Positions 56,861-64,000 of a stretch of 64,000 bases of DNA are shown here, piece by piece. The notes under the pieces were generated by a model. The model worked only from the letters and a program-made list of their open reading frames with translations, was not told the DNA's origin and did no database searches. The number at the start of each line of letters is the position of its first letter. Position 1 is the first letter of the stretch. The position numbers were made by a program, and so were the translations under genes. Origin of the DNA: Hyphomicrobiaceae bacterium (GTDB taxonomy: Bacteria; Pseudomonadota; Alphaproteobacteria; Rhizobiales; Hyphomicrobiaceae); NCBI GenBank assembly GCA_030655135.1, contig JAURWC010000084.1, forward strand, positions 310,001 to 374,000. The letters run 5' to 3'.

Positions 56861-58231
56861 TCAGGCCGCAAGCTGCGGCAACGGCACACCCGAGGCTTGG
56901 AACGCCGCCCGCTGGCGCGCCTCGACGACATCCAGCTTGAAGCCCTCGATCGTTTCGTTGAATAGCCGGTACCAGTTCTGCCGTGCATCCAGATGCAGGA
57001 AGACGCCGCCGAGCCCGATTGCTGCGCGGTCCATGAACACGAACTCGCGCGGCACCGTTACCGGCCCCTTCTCGCGCAGCACCTTGTGAACCGCGAACGC
57101 CTCGCGCCGGCCGTACTCCCCTGGCGTCGTCCCTTCTGCAATGGTGCGCTCGCGATCGTCGAGCAATGGCCCGTAGATAAAGCGCGCCCAAATGTTCATG
57201 GCATCGATCAACTCGCCAGAGAGGCCGCGGAAGCCCCACGTCTCATACGCATGCACCACCAGGTCGCGATTGCCCGTCGACAGCCCCGTGTAGAGATCGA
57301 TCACGCCCTGCACGAACTTCGTCGGAAACGTGCGGATGCAGCCATAGTCCAACAGGTTGATTCCCGCAGCACGCCCGTCCTCTGCAAAGACCGTGTAGTT
57401 GCCCAGGTGCGGATCGCCGTGGATGACACCGAAGTGGCTGAACGGAAACCACCAGGCGCGAAACATCGCGCGCGCGATGGCATTGCGCTCTTCGATGGGA
57501 TGCTCCTTGTAGGCCAGCAGCGGCTTGCCTTCCAGCCACGACATCACCAGCAGCCGCTTCGTCGACAGCTCGGGAAGCACGCGCGGCACGCGAATGGCCG
57601 CATCGCCCGCGAAAATCGCACTGTAGAGATTGGTGTGATGCGCCTCCAGGCCGTAATCCAGCTCTTCGCGCAGACGCGCCGCGATCTCCTTCCAGATCTC
57701 TTTGGTGTCGACCCCGGGGTTCATGCGCGCATGCAGCGCAAACACCAGCTTCAGCTGGTTGAGATCCGCCTCCACTGCCGATTGCATATCCGGATACTGC
57801 AGCTTTGCCGCCAGCGCCTCGCCATCGAACGCAACGGCACGATGCACCTGCCCCAGCGACGCTGAGGCCGCCGCCGTCGTCTCGAACGCCTGGAACCGCG
57901 AGGCCCAGCCGCTGCCGAGCTCCGCCACCATGCGGCGCTTCACGAACGCCGGCCCCATCGGCGGCGCATGCGCCTGCAGCTGACCCAACTCGCGCGCATA
58001 CTCAGCCGGCAGCGCCTCGGGAATGGTCGAGATCAACTGCGCCACCTTCATGATCGGGCCCTTGAGCCCGCCGAGCGCCGCTGCCAGCGCGGCGGCATCT
58101 TTCGCGCGATCGGCTTCGACGCCGAACAGCCGCTGCCCCGCAACCTTCGCCGCCACCGCACCGACGTTCGTGCCGACGCGCATGTATCGCGCGGCCCTGG
58201 CAGACAGCCGGTTGTCTTCGTTATCGCTCAT
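56861..58231 (-). CDS. ABC1/UbiB-family atypical kinase
   Basis: A 456-residue protein of the ABC1/ADCK/UbiB group. The family-specific K-x-G-Q-type N-terminal motif appears as PIMKVAQLIS. The Ala-rich loop that replaces the glycine-rich loop is AAASASLGQVHRA, the invariant Lys follows in AAKLQYP, and the catalytic and metal-binding motifs are IHGDPHLGNY and NLLDYGC. UbiB relatives assist ubiquinone synthesis, but many ABC1 proteins have other lipid-linked roles. It is convergent with the phosphatase gene, with a 21-base gap. Confidence 0.9.
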   Translation of the reverse strand: MSDNEDNRLSARAARYMRVGTNVGAVAAKVAGQRLFGVEADRAKDAAALAAALGGLKGPIMKVAQLISTIPEALPAEYARELGQLQAHAPPMGPAFVKRRMVAELGSGWASRFQAFETTAAASASLGQVHRAVAFDGEALAAKLQYPDMQSAVEADLNQLKLVFALHARMNPGVDTKEIWKEIAARLREELDYGLEAHHTNLYSAIFAGDAAIRVPRVLPELSTKRLLVMSWLEGKPLLAYKEHPIEERNAIARAMFRAWWFPFSHFGVIHGDPHLGNYTVFAEDGRAAGINLLDYGCIRTFPTKFVQGVIDLYTGLSTGNRDLVVHAYETWGFRGLSGELIDAMNIWARFIYGPLLDDRERTIAEGTTPGEYGRREAFAVHKVLREKGPVTVPREFVFMDRAAIGLGGVFLHLDARQNWYRLFNETIEGFKLDVVEARQRAAFQASGVPLPQLAA

Positions 58232-58329
58232 GATTGCCTAATTCAAAAATCTCAACTTGGCGTCATATTGGGGCGCCGCGCGAGATTGACCACCGCCGCG
58301 GTGGCCGATGCGTCGATTTCGCTAAACGC

Positions 58330-59460
58330 TCATTCCAGCGCCACGACCACCAGCGCATCCGCAAGCTTCTGCAGATCCTCAATGCCATCGCTGTTGGTCA
58401 AGATGGTGACCGTGATCCAACCCGGCTTGCCCTTCTCGACCACGATGGCGTTGAAAGCCGTATATCCAGGTACGGTGCCGGAATGGCTGTAGATCTCCAG
58501 GCCCGGCGCTCTCTCGACATAAAATCCCATGCCGTAGGCCAGCGCCGGGCTGATCTGCGCAGACGGCGCAAACATCAGGTTGCGAACCTTTGGCGACACC
58601 ACGCCCTGCTCCATCAGCGCCTTGTCCCAGGCGAACAGATCTCGCACGCTGCTGACGATGTCGCCGCTGCCCTTGAACCAGTCCGGCTTGCCAAAACCCG
58701 ACTGCCGCCGATAATGCGGTGTCGCGACCTCCGAGGGCAACTCACTCGCAAAGCCAGAGCGGGTCATGCCAGCGGGCTCAAACAACTCCGATCGCAGGAA
58801 CTCCCGATACTGGCTGACGCCGGGAATGGTCGCGCCCGCCCGCATCTCGATGATCTCTGACAACAAAAAGTAGCTGGTGTTGGAATACGCAAAGCTGTTC
58901 GGCCAAGCCGTGGGCGCCAACTTCTTGACTTCACCCAGCAACCGTTTCGCGGGCATGGCACCCCAAGGATCGCTCTCGGGCGGCGGCTCGGATGTGAAGT
59001 TCGGCAGGTTCGACGTCATCGTCAGCAGCGACCGAACGGTGATCGGCGGCGCACCGGCCATCTCCCAGCTCGACACGCCATCGAACAACTCACGCAACGG
59101 CCTGTCGAGCGTCAACGGCGCAGCAGACATTGCCGCCCCGGCATCGCGCTCAATCAGCTTCAGCACGCCCGCGGCCGTGAACTGCTTCGTCAACGAACCG
59201 ATTTGATAAAGCGTCTCAGCGTCCGCGGAGACACCTTTTTGCGCCTCACCCCAGCCCTTGGCCACGACGAGTTCGCCATTGACGCCAACGCCGGCACTCA
59301 GTGCGGGCGGGTTGTGTCCGGCGTCGGTGGAATTGAGATAGCGGGCAACGATCGCCTCGACCTTGGCGCTTTTGCTTTTCGACCATGGGTTTGCGGCCAT
59401 CGACGGTACCGCCGTCAAACCTAACACCACCATTGAAACCACTGCAGCCAGAACTCTCAT
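58330..59460 (-). CDS. Serine hydrolase, beta-lactamase/DD-peptidase family
   Basis: A 376-residue exported enzyme with a signal peptide (cleavage near SMA-A). The active-site S-x-x-K is Ser89-Leu-Thr-Lys92 in QIGSLTKQF. The second motif Y-x-N is in FAYSNTSYFL, and a HSGTVPG block near the C-terminus is the third-motif equivalent, HxG. This is the class C/EstB-like group, whose members are esterases, peptidases or beta-lactamases; the true substrate is unknown. It stands alone on the minus strand. Confidence 0.9.
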   Translation of the reverse strand: MRVLAAVVSMVVLGLTAVPSMAANPWSKSKSAKVEAIVARYLNSTDAGHNPPALSAGVGVNGELVVAKGWGEAQKGVSADAETLYQIGSLTKQFTAAGVLKLIERDAGAAMSAAPLTLDRPLRELFDGVSSWEMAGAPPITVRSLLTMTSNLPNFTSEPPPESDPWGAMPAKRLLGEVKKLAPTAWPNSFAYSNTSYFLLSEIIEMRAGATIPGVSQYREFLRSELFEPAGMTRSGFASELPSEVATPHYRRQSGFGKPDWFKGSGDIVSSVRDLFAWDKALMEQGVVSPKVRNLMFAPSAQISPALAYGMGFYVERAPGLEIYSHSGTVPGYTAFNAIVVEKGKPGWITVTILTNSDGIEDLQKLADALVVVALE

Positions 59461-59597
59461 CGGGGTCCCAAGCGCTAGAATCCTGCGGTCTTATCCTCCC
59501 AGCTTACAAGCGGCTAGGAATAGGGCAATGCTACTGAAGGCAGCAGACCCCGGCAAAGTTGCGCCCGTTGTCAGAAAAATTGCGCAAACTGGCCTGG

Positions 59598-59741
59598 ATG
59601 CGAAAAATACAGATGGTTACCTGGCAATATCCTTTGAAGAGGAATGCCCCCTGCACGGCGGAATGCAAACTGTTTGATCGGGCAGCGGGCACCTACGCCA
59701 CCGACGACGGCGAGCGCAAGAAGTGCCTAGATCTGTTCTGA
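59598..59741 (+). CDS. Possible small Cys-containing protein, unknown
   Basis: A 47-residue frame from the ATG at 59598: it has three Cys (APCTAEC and KKCLDLF) and a charged C-terminal half whose codons show the strong GC3 bias of real genes here. The first half is less biased. A start codon with a good ribosome-binding site is not seen; TTG at 59559 would add 13 residues. It is the only gene that could feed the plus-strand terminator 26 bases later. No family is recognised. Confidence 0.4.
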   Translation: MRKIQMVTWQYPLKRNAPCTAECKLFDRAAGTYATDDGERKKCLDLF

Positions 59742-59767
59742 ATTACCAATCGAAGCCGGTTAGGCAT

Positions 59768-59797
59768 GCTGAAGCACGGGCGTGCTTCAGCTTTTTC
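59768..59797 (+). terminator. Strong rho-independent terminator, plus strand
   Basis: Perfect 10-bp arms GCTGAAGCAC (59768-59777) and GTGCTTCAGC (59782-59791) around GGGC, followed by TTTTT. The T-tract is on the plus strand only, while both flanking annotated genes are leftward. It implies a rightward transcript in 59461-59767. Confidence 0.9.
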
Positions 59798-59811
59798 CTA
59801 TGCTGACTTAT

Positions 59812-61179
59812 TTACGGAGCCAGGCCAGCGCTCGGCGGCGGCGCATCGGGATCAGAAACCTCCGAAAGCGCCTGATGGCCATCGCGATTGTAGATGTCCG
59901 CGCGGAACTGCACGCGGCCGTTCTGATCCGCCCAGGCCGTGATATAGGTAAAGAACACCGGCACCGCGCGGGCAAGGTTCACGTCCAAGGCTTGGCCCTG
60001 CGACAACACTTCCTGCACGCGGCCCGGCTGCCCCCAGCCCGGCTCGAACTTCGCCAGCCACTCGGCCAATTCGAATACGCCCTGGACACGTACGCAGCCT
60101 GCGCTGAACGGGCGTGACGCCTGACCAAACAGCGGCTTCATCGGCGTATCGTGCATATAGACGCCTTCGGAATTCGGCATGTCGAGGCGCACCAGACCCA
60201 GCGCGTTCTGCTCACCGGGATCCTGTTTGAACTTGATCTTCTGGTAGTCGGCCTGCGTCCAGTCGATCTGCGCAGCGTCAAGTTCCATGCCGTTGAAGTT
60301 GTCCTGGAATATCCGGATTTTTTCCTGAGCCAGATATTGCGGTTCTTTCTGAAGCTTGGGAATGAGGTCCAGCTTCGCCACGCTGTCGGGCACGCGCCAG
60401 AACGGGAAGAAGTTCATCGCCTTGATCGAAGCGCGCAGCGTCGGCGTATCGCGGCCGGGACGGCCTACGATCACACGATGCCGTTGCTCGACGTTGAAAT
60501 TGTCGACCGCTTCCAACTGAAACGCCGGAACGTTGACGAGCACGTAGCGCTGATCCACCTGCTGCTGCAGCAGCTCCGACACGCGCTGGTAGTTGAGCCG
60601 AAGCTGATCCAGCCGCTCCTGCGCGGAAACATTCAATGCCGCCAGTGTAGGCCTGTCTACGCGCCCACTCTCGCGTAAACCGTGCCGTGCCTGAAAGCGG
60701 CGCACGCCCTCAACGACGTCGGAGTCGTAGCTGTAGCTATCCGTATAGCCGCCCTTCATATCGCCGGTCGCCGCCAATCTCTTACGTAGAGTTGGCACGC
60801 GTTCGTCGTCGTCGTTCGGCCGCATGCTGCGGTTGCCGGGGATCTGTGGCCACCCGCCCGCGCTGACAATGCGCTGGTACAGCCCCATGGCCTTGTCGAT
60901 GGCGACGAGCATTTCGTCGCTGCGCCAAGGCATGCCATCGGTCCTGAGGTCGTTCTGAGGCTCGACTTCCTTGGCTGGCTTTTCGCCTTGCGTGGACTGG
61001 TCCGTGTAGCCGAAGCCAAAACCCTGCCACCACTCTTCGGCCGCCTGCGCGTGGACCGGGCCCGAAAGCGCGACGACACCCGCACAAGCAATCGCCAAGA
61101 CCGCACCAAGCAACGGCCGATGCGTCCGGCCGCTGACCAAGTCCCGCCCGGCAGCCGCCTTCAGGCCTTCAATCCCCAT
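59812..61179 (-). CDS. L,D-transpeptidase with peptidoglycan-binding domain (YcbB-like)
   Basis: A 455-residue periplasmic enzyme that makes 3-3 crosslinks in peptidoglycan. A signal peptide (cleavage near VHA-Q) precedes a scaffold domain, a peptidoglycan-binding domain (VVEGVRRFQARHGLRESGRVDRPTLAALN, about 145-190) and a YkuD catalytic domain (about 215-400). The active site reads YMHDTP ... SAGCVRV, so the nucleophile is the Cys in SAGC; YcbB-type enzymes vary from the usual SHGC. The ATG at 61179 is used, with GTG just upstream as an alternative. Confidence 0.92.
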   Translation of the reverse strand: MGIEGLKAAAGRDLVSGRTHRPLLGAVLAIACAGVVALSGPVHAQAAEEWWQGFGFGYTDQSTQGEKPAKEVEPQNDLRTDGMPWRSDEMLVAIDKAMGLYQRIVSAGGWPQIPGNRSMRPNDDDERVPTLRKRLAATGDMKGGYTDSYSYDSDVVEGVRRFQARHGLRESGRVDRPTLAALNVSAQERLDQLRLNYQRVSELLQQQVDQRYVLVNVPAFQLEAVDNFNVEQRHRVIVGRPGRDTPTLRASIKAMNFFPFWRVPDSVAKLDLIPKLQKEPQYLAQEKIRIFQDNFNGMELDAAQIDWTQADYQKIKFKQDPGEQNALGLVRLDMPNSEGVYMHDTPMKPLFGQASRPFSAGCVRVQGVFELAEWLAKFEPGWGQPGRVQEVLSQGQALDVNLARAVPVFFTYITAWADQNGRVQFRADIYNRDGHQALSEVSDPDAPPPSAGLAP

Positions 61180-61460
61180 CACTCATCCCGCTTTCGCTGC
61201 CGCCCTGGCGGCCTCGTTGTTCATGGCCAGCATGCGCCAAGGCCTTTGATGCACCTAAGGCTTTACGGATATGGCCAAAGCAAGACAAGGCGCGCGCATT
61301 CCGCATGCGCTGGACCGTCTACGCCCTTACGTGACTGTTGTGCACCAGCAATTTGGCATATCTGCCACTCGCGGTGCGCTTTCGGGCAAGTGTGGAGCGG
61401 TTCCCCACAGAGGCATGGCAAAAGCTGCTGCATCTTTCGCGGGCCAACGAACGGAAGGCG

Positions 61461-62480
61461 TTAGCTGGCAAAGTGATCCCAGCCGCCGGCCTTGATCTTC
61501 AACGGTGTACCGTCGACGGCGGCGAACAGAACGCCCTCGCCGTCATCGAGGACGCCGATCTCGGTCACCTTGATCCCCCCAGCCGCGGCACTGCTTCTGA
61601 AGTCTGCAGCCAGCGTCGAGGGCACCGCTGTCAGCACTTCGTAGTCGTCTCCGCCACCGATAACGATCGACCAGTTCGCCGGGTCCGCGCGAACGGCGGC
61701 GGCTGCCGCGGGTGACAGGGGCAGATCGCCAATAGCGATCGCCGTGCCGACCGCGCTGGCACGGCAGAGACGTTCCAGGTCCTTGCCGAGGCCATCGGAA
61801 ATATCCATCGACGCTGCAGCGTATCTGCGCAACGCCGGCCCCAGGCCCAGCCGTGGTTGGGGCCTGAGGTAGGCCGTAACAAGGCCGGCAGCGCGTTCAG
61901 GAGACAGCCCCCACGCCGCCGCCAGCTGAGGATCCTGCCGCAGCCGCAGGCCCAGCGCGCTGTCTCCCAACGTTCCGGAGACAAACAGCACATCGCCAGC
62001 ATGCGCTTCGCTGCGCAGCAAATTTCGCCCCGCCGATGTCGTACCCATGGCCGTGATGGTGATCGATATCGGCCCCGGCCGCCGGTCCGTATCGCCACCC
62101 GCCAGCACGATCCCGAACTCTTGCTGCGCCTCGGCAAGTCCGCGCGCGAAGCCTTCGAGCCAGCTGTGCCGCGGCGCCTCGGGAAACGCCAGCGACATCA
62201 GGTACGCCACCGGTATCGCACCCTTGGCCGCTAAGTCGGACACATTCACCGCCAGCGCCTTCCAGGCGATGTCGGCGGCATCGTCGTCGGGAAAAAAGTG
62301 CACCCCGGCCGCCACTGCATCCATGCTCATGACGAGTTCGTCGCCCTCGGGCACGGCAAGGGCGGCACAGTCATCCATAAGGCCGAAGGCGCCCGGAAAA
62401 CCCGCGGACAAAGGCTTCAGGTAACGATCGATGATGTCGGATTCCGACACGGCGCGATCGCCCACACTGGCCTCCGTCAC
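61461..62480 (-). CDS. thiL: Thiamine-monophosphate kinase ThiL
   Basis: ThiL phosphorylates thiamine monophosphate to the active cofactor TPP. The 339-residue protein has the N-terminal MDDCAALAV metal/phosphate-binding stretch, MSMDAVAAGVHFF, the KALAVNVSDLAAKGA block with VNVSD, a GGDTDRRPGPISI stretch and the C-terminal DISDGLGKDLERL. The start is GTG at 62480, overlapping the nusB stop in GTGA. It follows ribH and nusB in an operon, far from the thiSGE genes. Confidence 0.95.
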   Translation of the reverse strand: MTEASVGDRAVSESDIIDRYLKPLSAGFPGAFGLMDDCAALAVPEGDELVMSMDAVAAGVHFFPDDDAADIAWKALAVNVSDLAAKGAIPVAYLMSLAFPEAPRHSWLEGFARGLAEAQQEFGIVLAGGDTDRRPGPISITITAMGTTSAGRNLLRSEAHAGDVLFVSGTLGDSALGLRLRQDPQLAAAWGLSPERAAGLVTAYLRPQPRLGLGPALRRYAAASMDISDGLGKDLERLCRASAVGTAIAIGDLPLSPAAAAAVRADPANWSIVIGGGDDYEVLTAVPSTLAADFRSSAAAGGIKVTEIGVLDDGEGVLFAAVDGTPLKIKAGGWDHFAS

Positions 62481-62989
62481 TGTTCTGGATTCAGTTCCGC
62501 AGTTCTCAGCTTATGCGCAATACGGTCGAGAACGCCATTGACCACGCGCGGCTCATCCTCAGAAAAGAACGCGTGTGCCACGTTGATGTATTCGTTGATG
62601 ATCACGCGGGCCGGCACGTCCGGCCGCTCCATCAGCTCGAATACGCCCGCCCGCAGGATCGCGCGCAGAATGGAATCGACGCGCACCAGCCGCCAGCCCG
62701 TGGCGAGCTGCTGATCCACCAGCGGATCGATATCGCGCTGGCGCCGCACCACGCCCTTCAGGATGTCGGCAAAGAAAACCGAGTCGGCCGTTTCGAAGCC
62801 GTCGCCCGTTTCCTCGTCTTCTCCCGCAACCGTATCGCGGAAGCGCACCGAAACGAACTCGTCGATAACTTCGCTGACATCTGTGCCGGCGAGGTCCATC
62901 TGGTAGAGCGCTTGCACCGCTGCCATGCGCGCCGCAGTGCGCGGTCGCGGCGTGTTGGGATCGGCTGATTTCTTCTTGGAAGCCTTCAT
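62477..62989 (-). CDS. nusB: Transcription antitermination factor NusB
   Basis: NusB with NusE (S10) binds boxA RNA in rRNA antitermination. The 170-residue all-helical protein has a basic N-terminus, AARMAAVQALYQMDLAG, a central WRLVRVDSILRAILRAGVFEL and the closing INVAHAFFSEDEPRVVNGVLDRIA. The ATG at 62989 is preferred over the upstream frame because AGGGG precedes it and the upstream part would overlap ribH. It starts beside the ribH stop (1-base gap) and overlaps thiL. Confidence 0.96.
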   Translation of the reverse strand: MKASKKKSADPNTPRPRTAARMAAVQALYQMDLAGTDVSEVIDEFVSVRFRDTVAGEDEETGDGFETADSVFFADILKGVVRRQRDIDPLVDQQLATGWRLVRVDSILRAILRAGVFELMERPDVPARVIINEYINVAHAFFSEDEPRVVNGVLDRIAHKLRTAELNPEQ

Positions 62990-62990
62990 G

Positions 62991-63539
62991 TCATTCCCCT
63001 GCCGCTGTGCGAGATGCCGGCTTCTGAGCATCCTCGCCACTCAGTTGTTGTTTGACTTCGATCATCCGCAGGCAGGCCCGCGCGGCATCGCCGCCCTTGC
63101 CCTCGCGGCCGCCTTGCGCACGCTCTTGTGCCTGCGCCATCGTTTCGACCGTCAGGATCGCATTGCCGAGCGGAATAGCGTGGCGCACCGCCACGTCCAT
63201 CAGCCAGTGATTGGCATTGTTGCAGACGATATCGTAGTGCCCCGTCTCGCCGCGAATGACGCAGCCCAGCGCCACGGCACCCACGTACGCCGGATCACTG
63301 CCCGCGAACTTGCCCGCAGCCGCGGCCTGCGCCAGCACCTGCGGAATTTCCAGCGCGCCCGGCACGGCAACGCGCTGATACGTCCCGCCAGCTGCCTCGA
63401 TCTCCGCAATCGCACCCGCAGCCAGGCCGTCGCCGATGTCCTCGTAGAAGCGTGCTTCGATAATGAGGATGCGTCCCGCGCAACGGTACGGCGAGCCCGC
63501 TGCTGCGGCGGACGTGGCGCCCTGCGGTTTGGTGACCAT
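62991..63539 (-). CDS. ribH: 6,7-dimethyl-8-ribityllumazine synthase RibH
   Basis: RibH makes the direct precursor of riboflavin. The 182-residue protein has the conserved RFYEDIG, VPGALEIP, ALGCVIRGETGHYD (the His of GETxH) and the NNANHW block, then an ILTVETMAQAQERA stretch. The C-terminal tail of about 25 residues beyond the fold is non-conserved. It follows ribB by 5 bases and precedes nusB by 1. Confidence 0.96.
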   Translation of the reverse strand: MVTKPQGATSAAAAGSPYRCAGRILIIEARFYEDIGDGLAAGAIAEIEAAGGTYQRVAVPGALEIPQVLAQAAAAGKFAGSDPAYVGAVALGCVIRGETGHYDIVCNNANHWLMDVAVRHAIPLGNAILTVETMAQAQERAQGGREGKGGDAARACLRMIEVKQQLSGEDAQKPASRTAAGE

Positions 63540-63544
63540 GGCCG

Positions 63545-64000
63545 CTACTCGATCCTGCGCGTGCCGACGATGTGCAGCCCGAAGGCCTCCACGCCGACGT
63601 AAACGGGGGCATCCGTATTCGTCAGCAGGATCATGTCCGTCACGCCGAGATCACGCAGGATCTGCGAGCCGACACCGACTTCGACCTGCCGCCGCTCGCG
63701 GCCCTTGGACGTATTTGTCTCCGGGACGCTGGGTTTCTGTTGTGCCACCCAGTCCGAAATCGTAGTCGCGCCCAGATCGCGGATGAGCACGATCACGCCG
63801 CGCCCCTCGTCCGCAATCAGCTGCATCGCCTTGCCGATCTGCGACGTGCCGTCGGCCGCCGCGCCCACGCCCAGCAGATCCTGCAGCGCGTTGACCGCGT
63901 GCACACGCACGAGCACCGGCCCGCCCTTTGAGACATCGCCTTTGACCAGCGCCAGATGTTCTGCGCCATCGACCGTCTTGGCATAGACGTGCATGTCGAA
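63545..64000 (-). CDS. ribB: RibB/RibBA C-terminal part (partial), degenerate GTP cyclohydrolase II domain
   Basis: The 151 visible residues begin FDMHVYAKTVDG at the right edge and end at 63545; the N-terminal DHBP synthase domain lies outside the window. The visible part is a GTP-cyclohydrolase-II-like domain, with a QIGKAMQLIADEGRGVIVLIRD stretch and a final GVGSQILRDLGVTDMILLTN block. The region that should carry the zinc-binding Cys of RibA (normally RCDCG) has none, so the domain is probably a catalytically inactive remnant, as in many alphaproteobacterial RibB proteins. It heads the ribB-ribH-nusB-thiL operon. Confidence 0.88.
   Translation of the reverse strand, partial: FDMHVYAKTVDGAEHLALVKGDVSKGGPVLVRVHAVNALQDLLGVGAAADGTSQIGKAMQLIADEGRGVIVLIRDLGATTISDWVAQQKPSVPETNTSKGRERRQVEVGVGSQILRDLGVTDMILLTNTDAPVYVGVEAFGLHIVGTRRIE

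Noticed and set aside
59528-59677. A 49-codon ORF from the ATG at 59528
   Set aside because: It has an acceptable ribosome-binding site but weak codon bias. The overlapping frame ending at 59741 has better GC3 and lies closer to the terminator, so that one is listed instead.
61271-61495. A short plus-strand frame between the L,D-transpeptidase and thiL
   Set aside because: It overlaps the thiL end, has mixed codon use and no recognisable features.

Overview
The window is high-GC alphaproteobacterial chromosome, most likely order Hyphomicrobiales and plausibly a Hyphomicrobium-like methylotroph. The evidence is a CtrA cell-cycle regulator with its inhibitor SciP, a Rhodobacter-type phosphatidylethanolamine N-methyltransferase, DUF2093 and DUF1153 family proteins, a complete NAD-dependent molybdenum formate dehydrogenase operon (fdsGBA-fdhD-fdsD) and a stand-alone pqqA gene. 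Formate dehydrogenase and PQQ together suggest C1 metabolism; the genus is an inference. No rRNA, CRISPR array, prophage or intact insertion sequence is visible.

Layout. 1-10 kb: a cut-off solute-binding protein, an SDR, uvrB with long tails, a HigB/HigA-like toxin-antitoxin pair behind a perfect inverted repeat, a GST, a DJ-1/PfpI protein, a tandem DUF3617 pair and a tandem pair of small secreted paralogues. 10-17.5 kb: a metallo-beta-lactamase-fold hydrolase, a perfect CtrA box, two neighbouring unrecognised proteins sharing one C-terminal RTX-associated module, then ctrA, fliJ, a lipoprotein and sciP. 17.8-23.4 kb: mnmA, pmtA, elongator tRNA-Met, then an envelope cluster (YLDPG small protein, NoeA-like methyltransferase, sulfatase-fold membrane protein). 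23.7-26.2 kb: a stress set (YciE-like ferritin, PNPOx-like protein, aldo/keto reductase) and pqqA. 26.4-35.3 kb: an extensin-like protein, hemP and the formate dehydrogenase operon with its LysR regulator. 35.5-42.4 kb: a CzcCBA-type metal efflux operon whose czcB-czcA gap is filled by palindromic repeats. 42.5-50.5 kb: GNAT, a membrane protein, an MFS-PlsC-acyl ligase triple fusion, thiSGE and purD. 50.7-64 kb: xseA, DUF2093, lpxK, an acyltransferase-WaaA fusion, a phosphatase, an ABC1 kinase, a serine hydrolase, an L,D-transpeptidase and thiL-nusB-ribH-ribB.

How the genes work together. CtrA and SciP form an activator/inhibitor pair; the CtrA box lies between an MBL hydrolase and the start of the two-gene secreted-protein locus, so that locus may be cell-cycle controlled. 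LpxK, WaaA with its fused acyltransferase, PmtA and the Aas-like fusion serve outer-membrane and phospholipid synthesis. FdsGBA/FdhD/FdsD oxidise formate to CO2 with NAD reduction. CzcCBA exports divalent metals, with a histidine-rich adaptor. ThiSGE and ThiL contribute to thiamine synthesis and RibH/RibB to flavin.

The points most worth a second look are the CtrA-linked two-protein locus, the WaaA fusion, pqqA and hemP (small genes that are easy to miss), an orphan plus-strand terminator with a small Cys-containing ORF near 59.7 kb, and the repeat elements in uvrB and between czcB and czcA.
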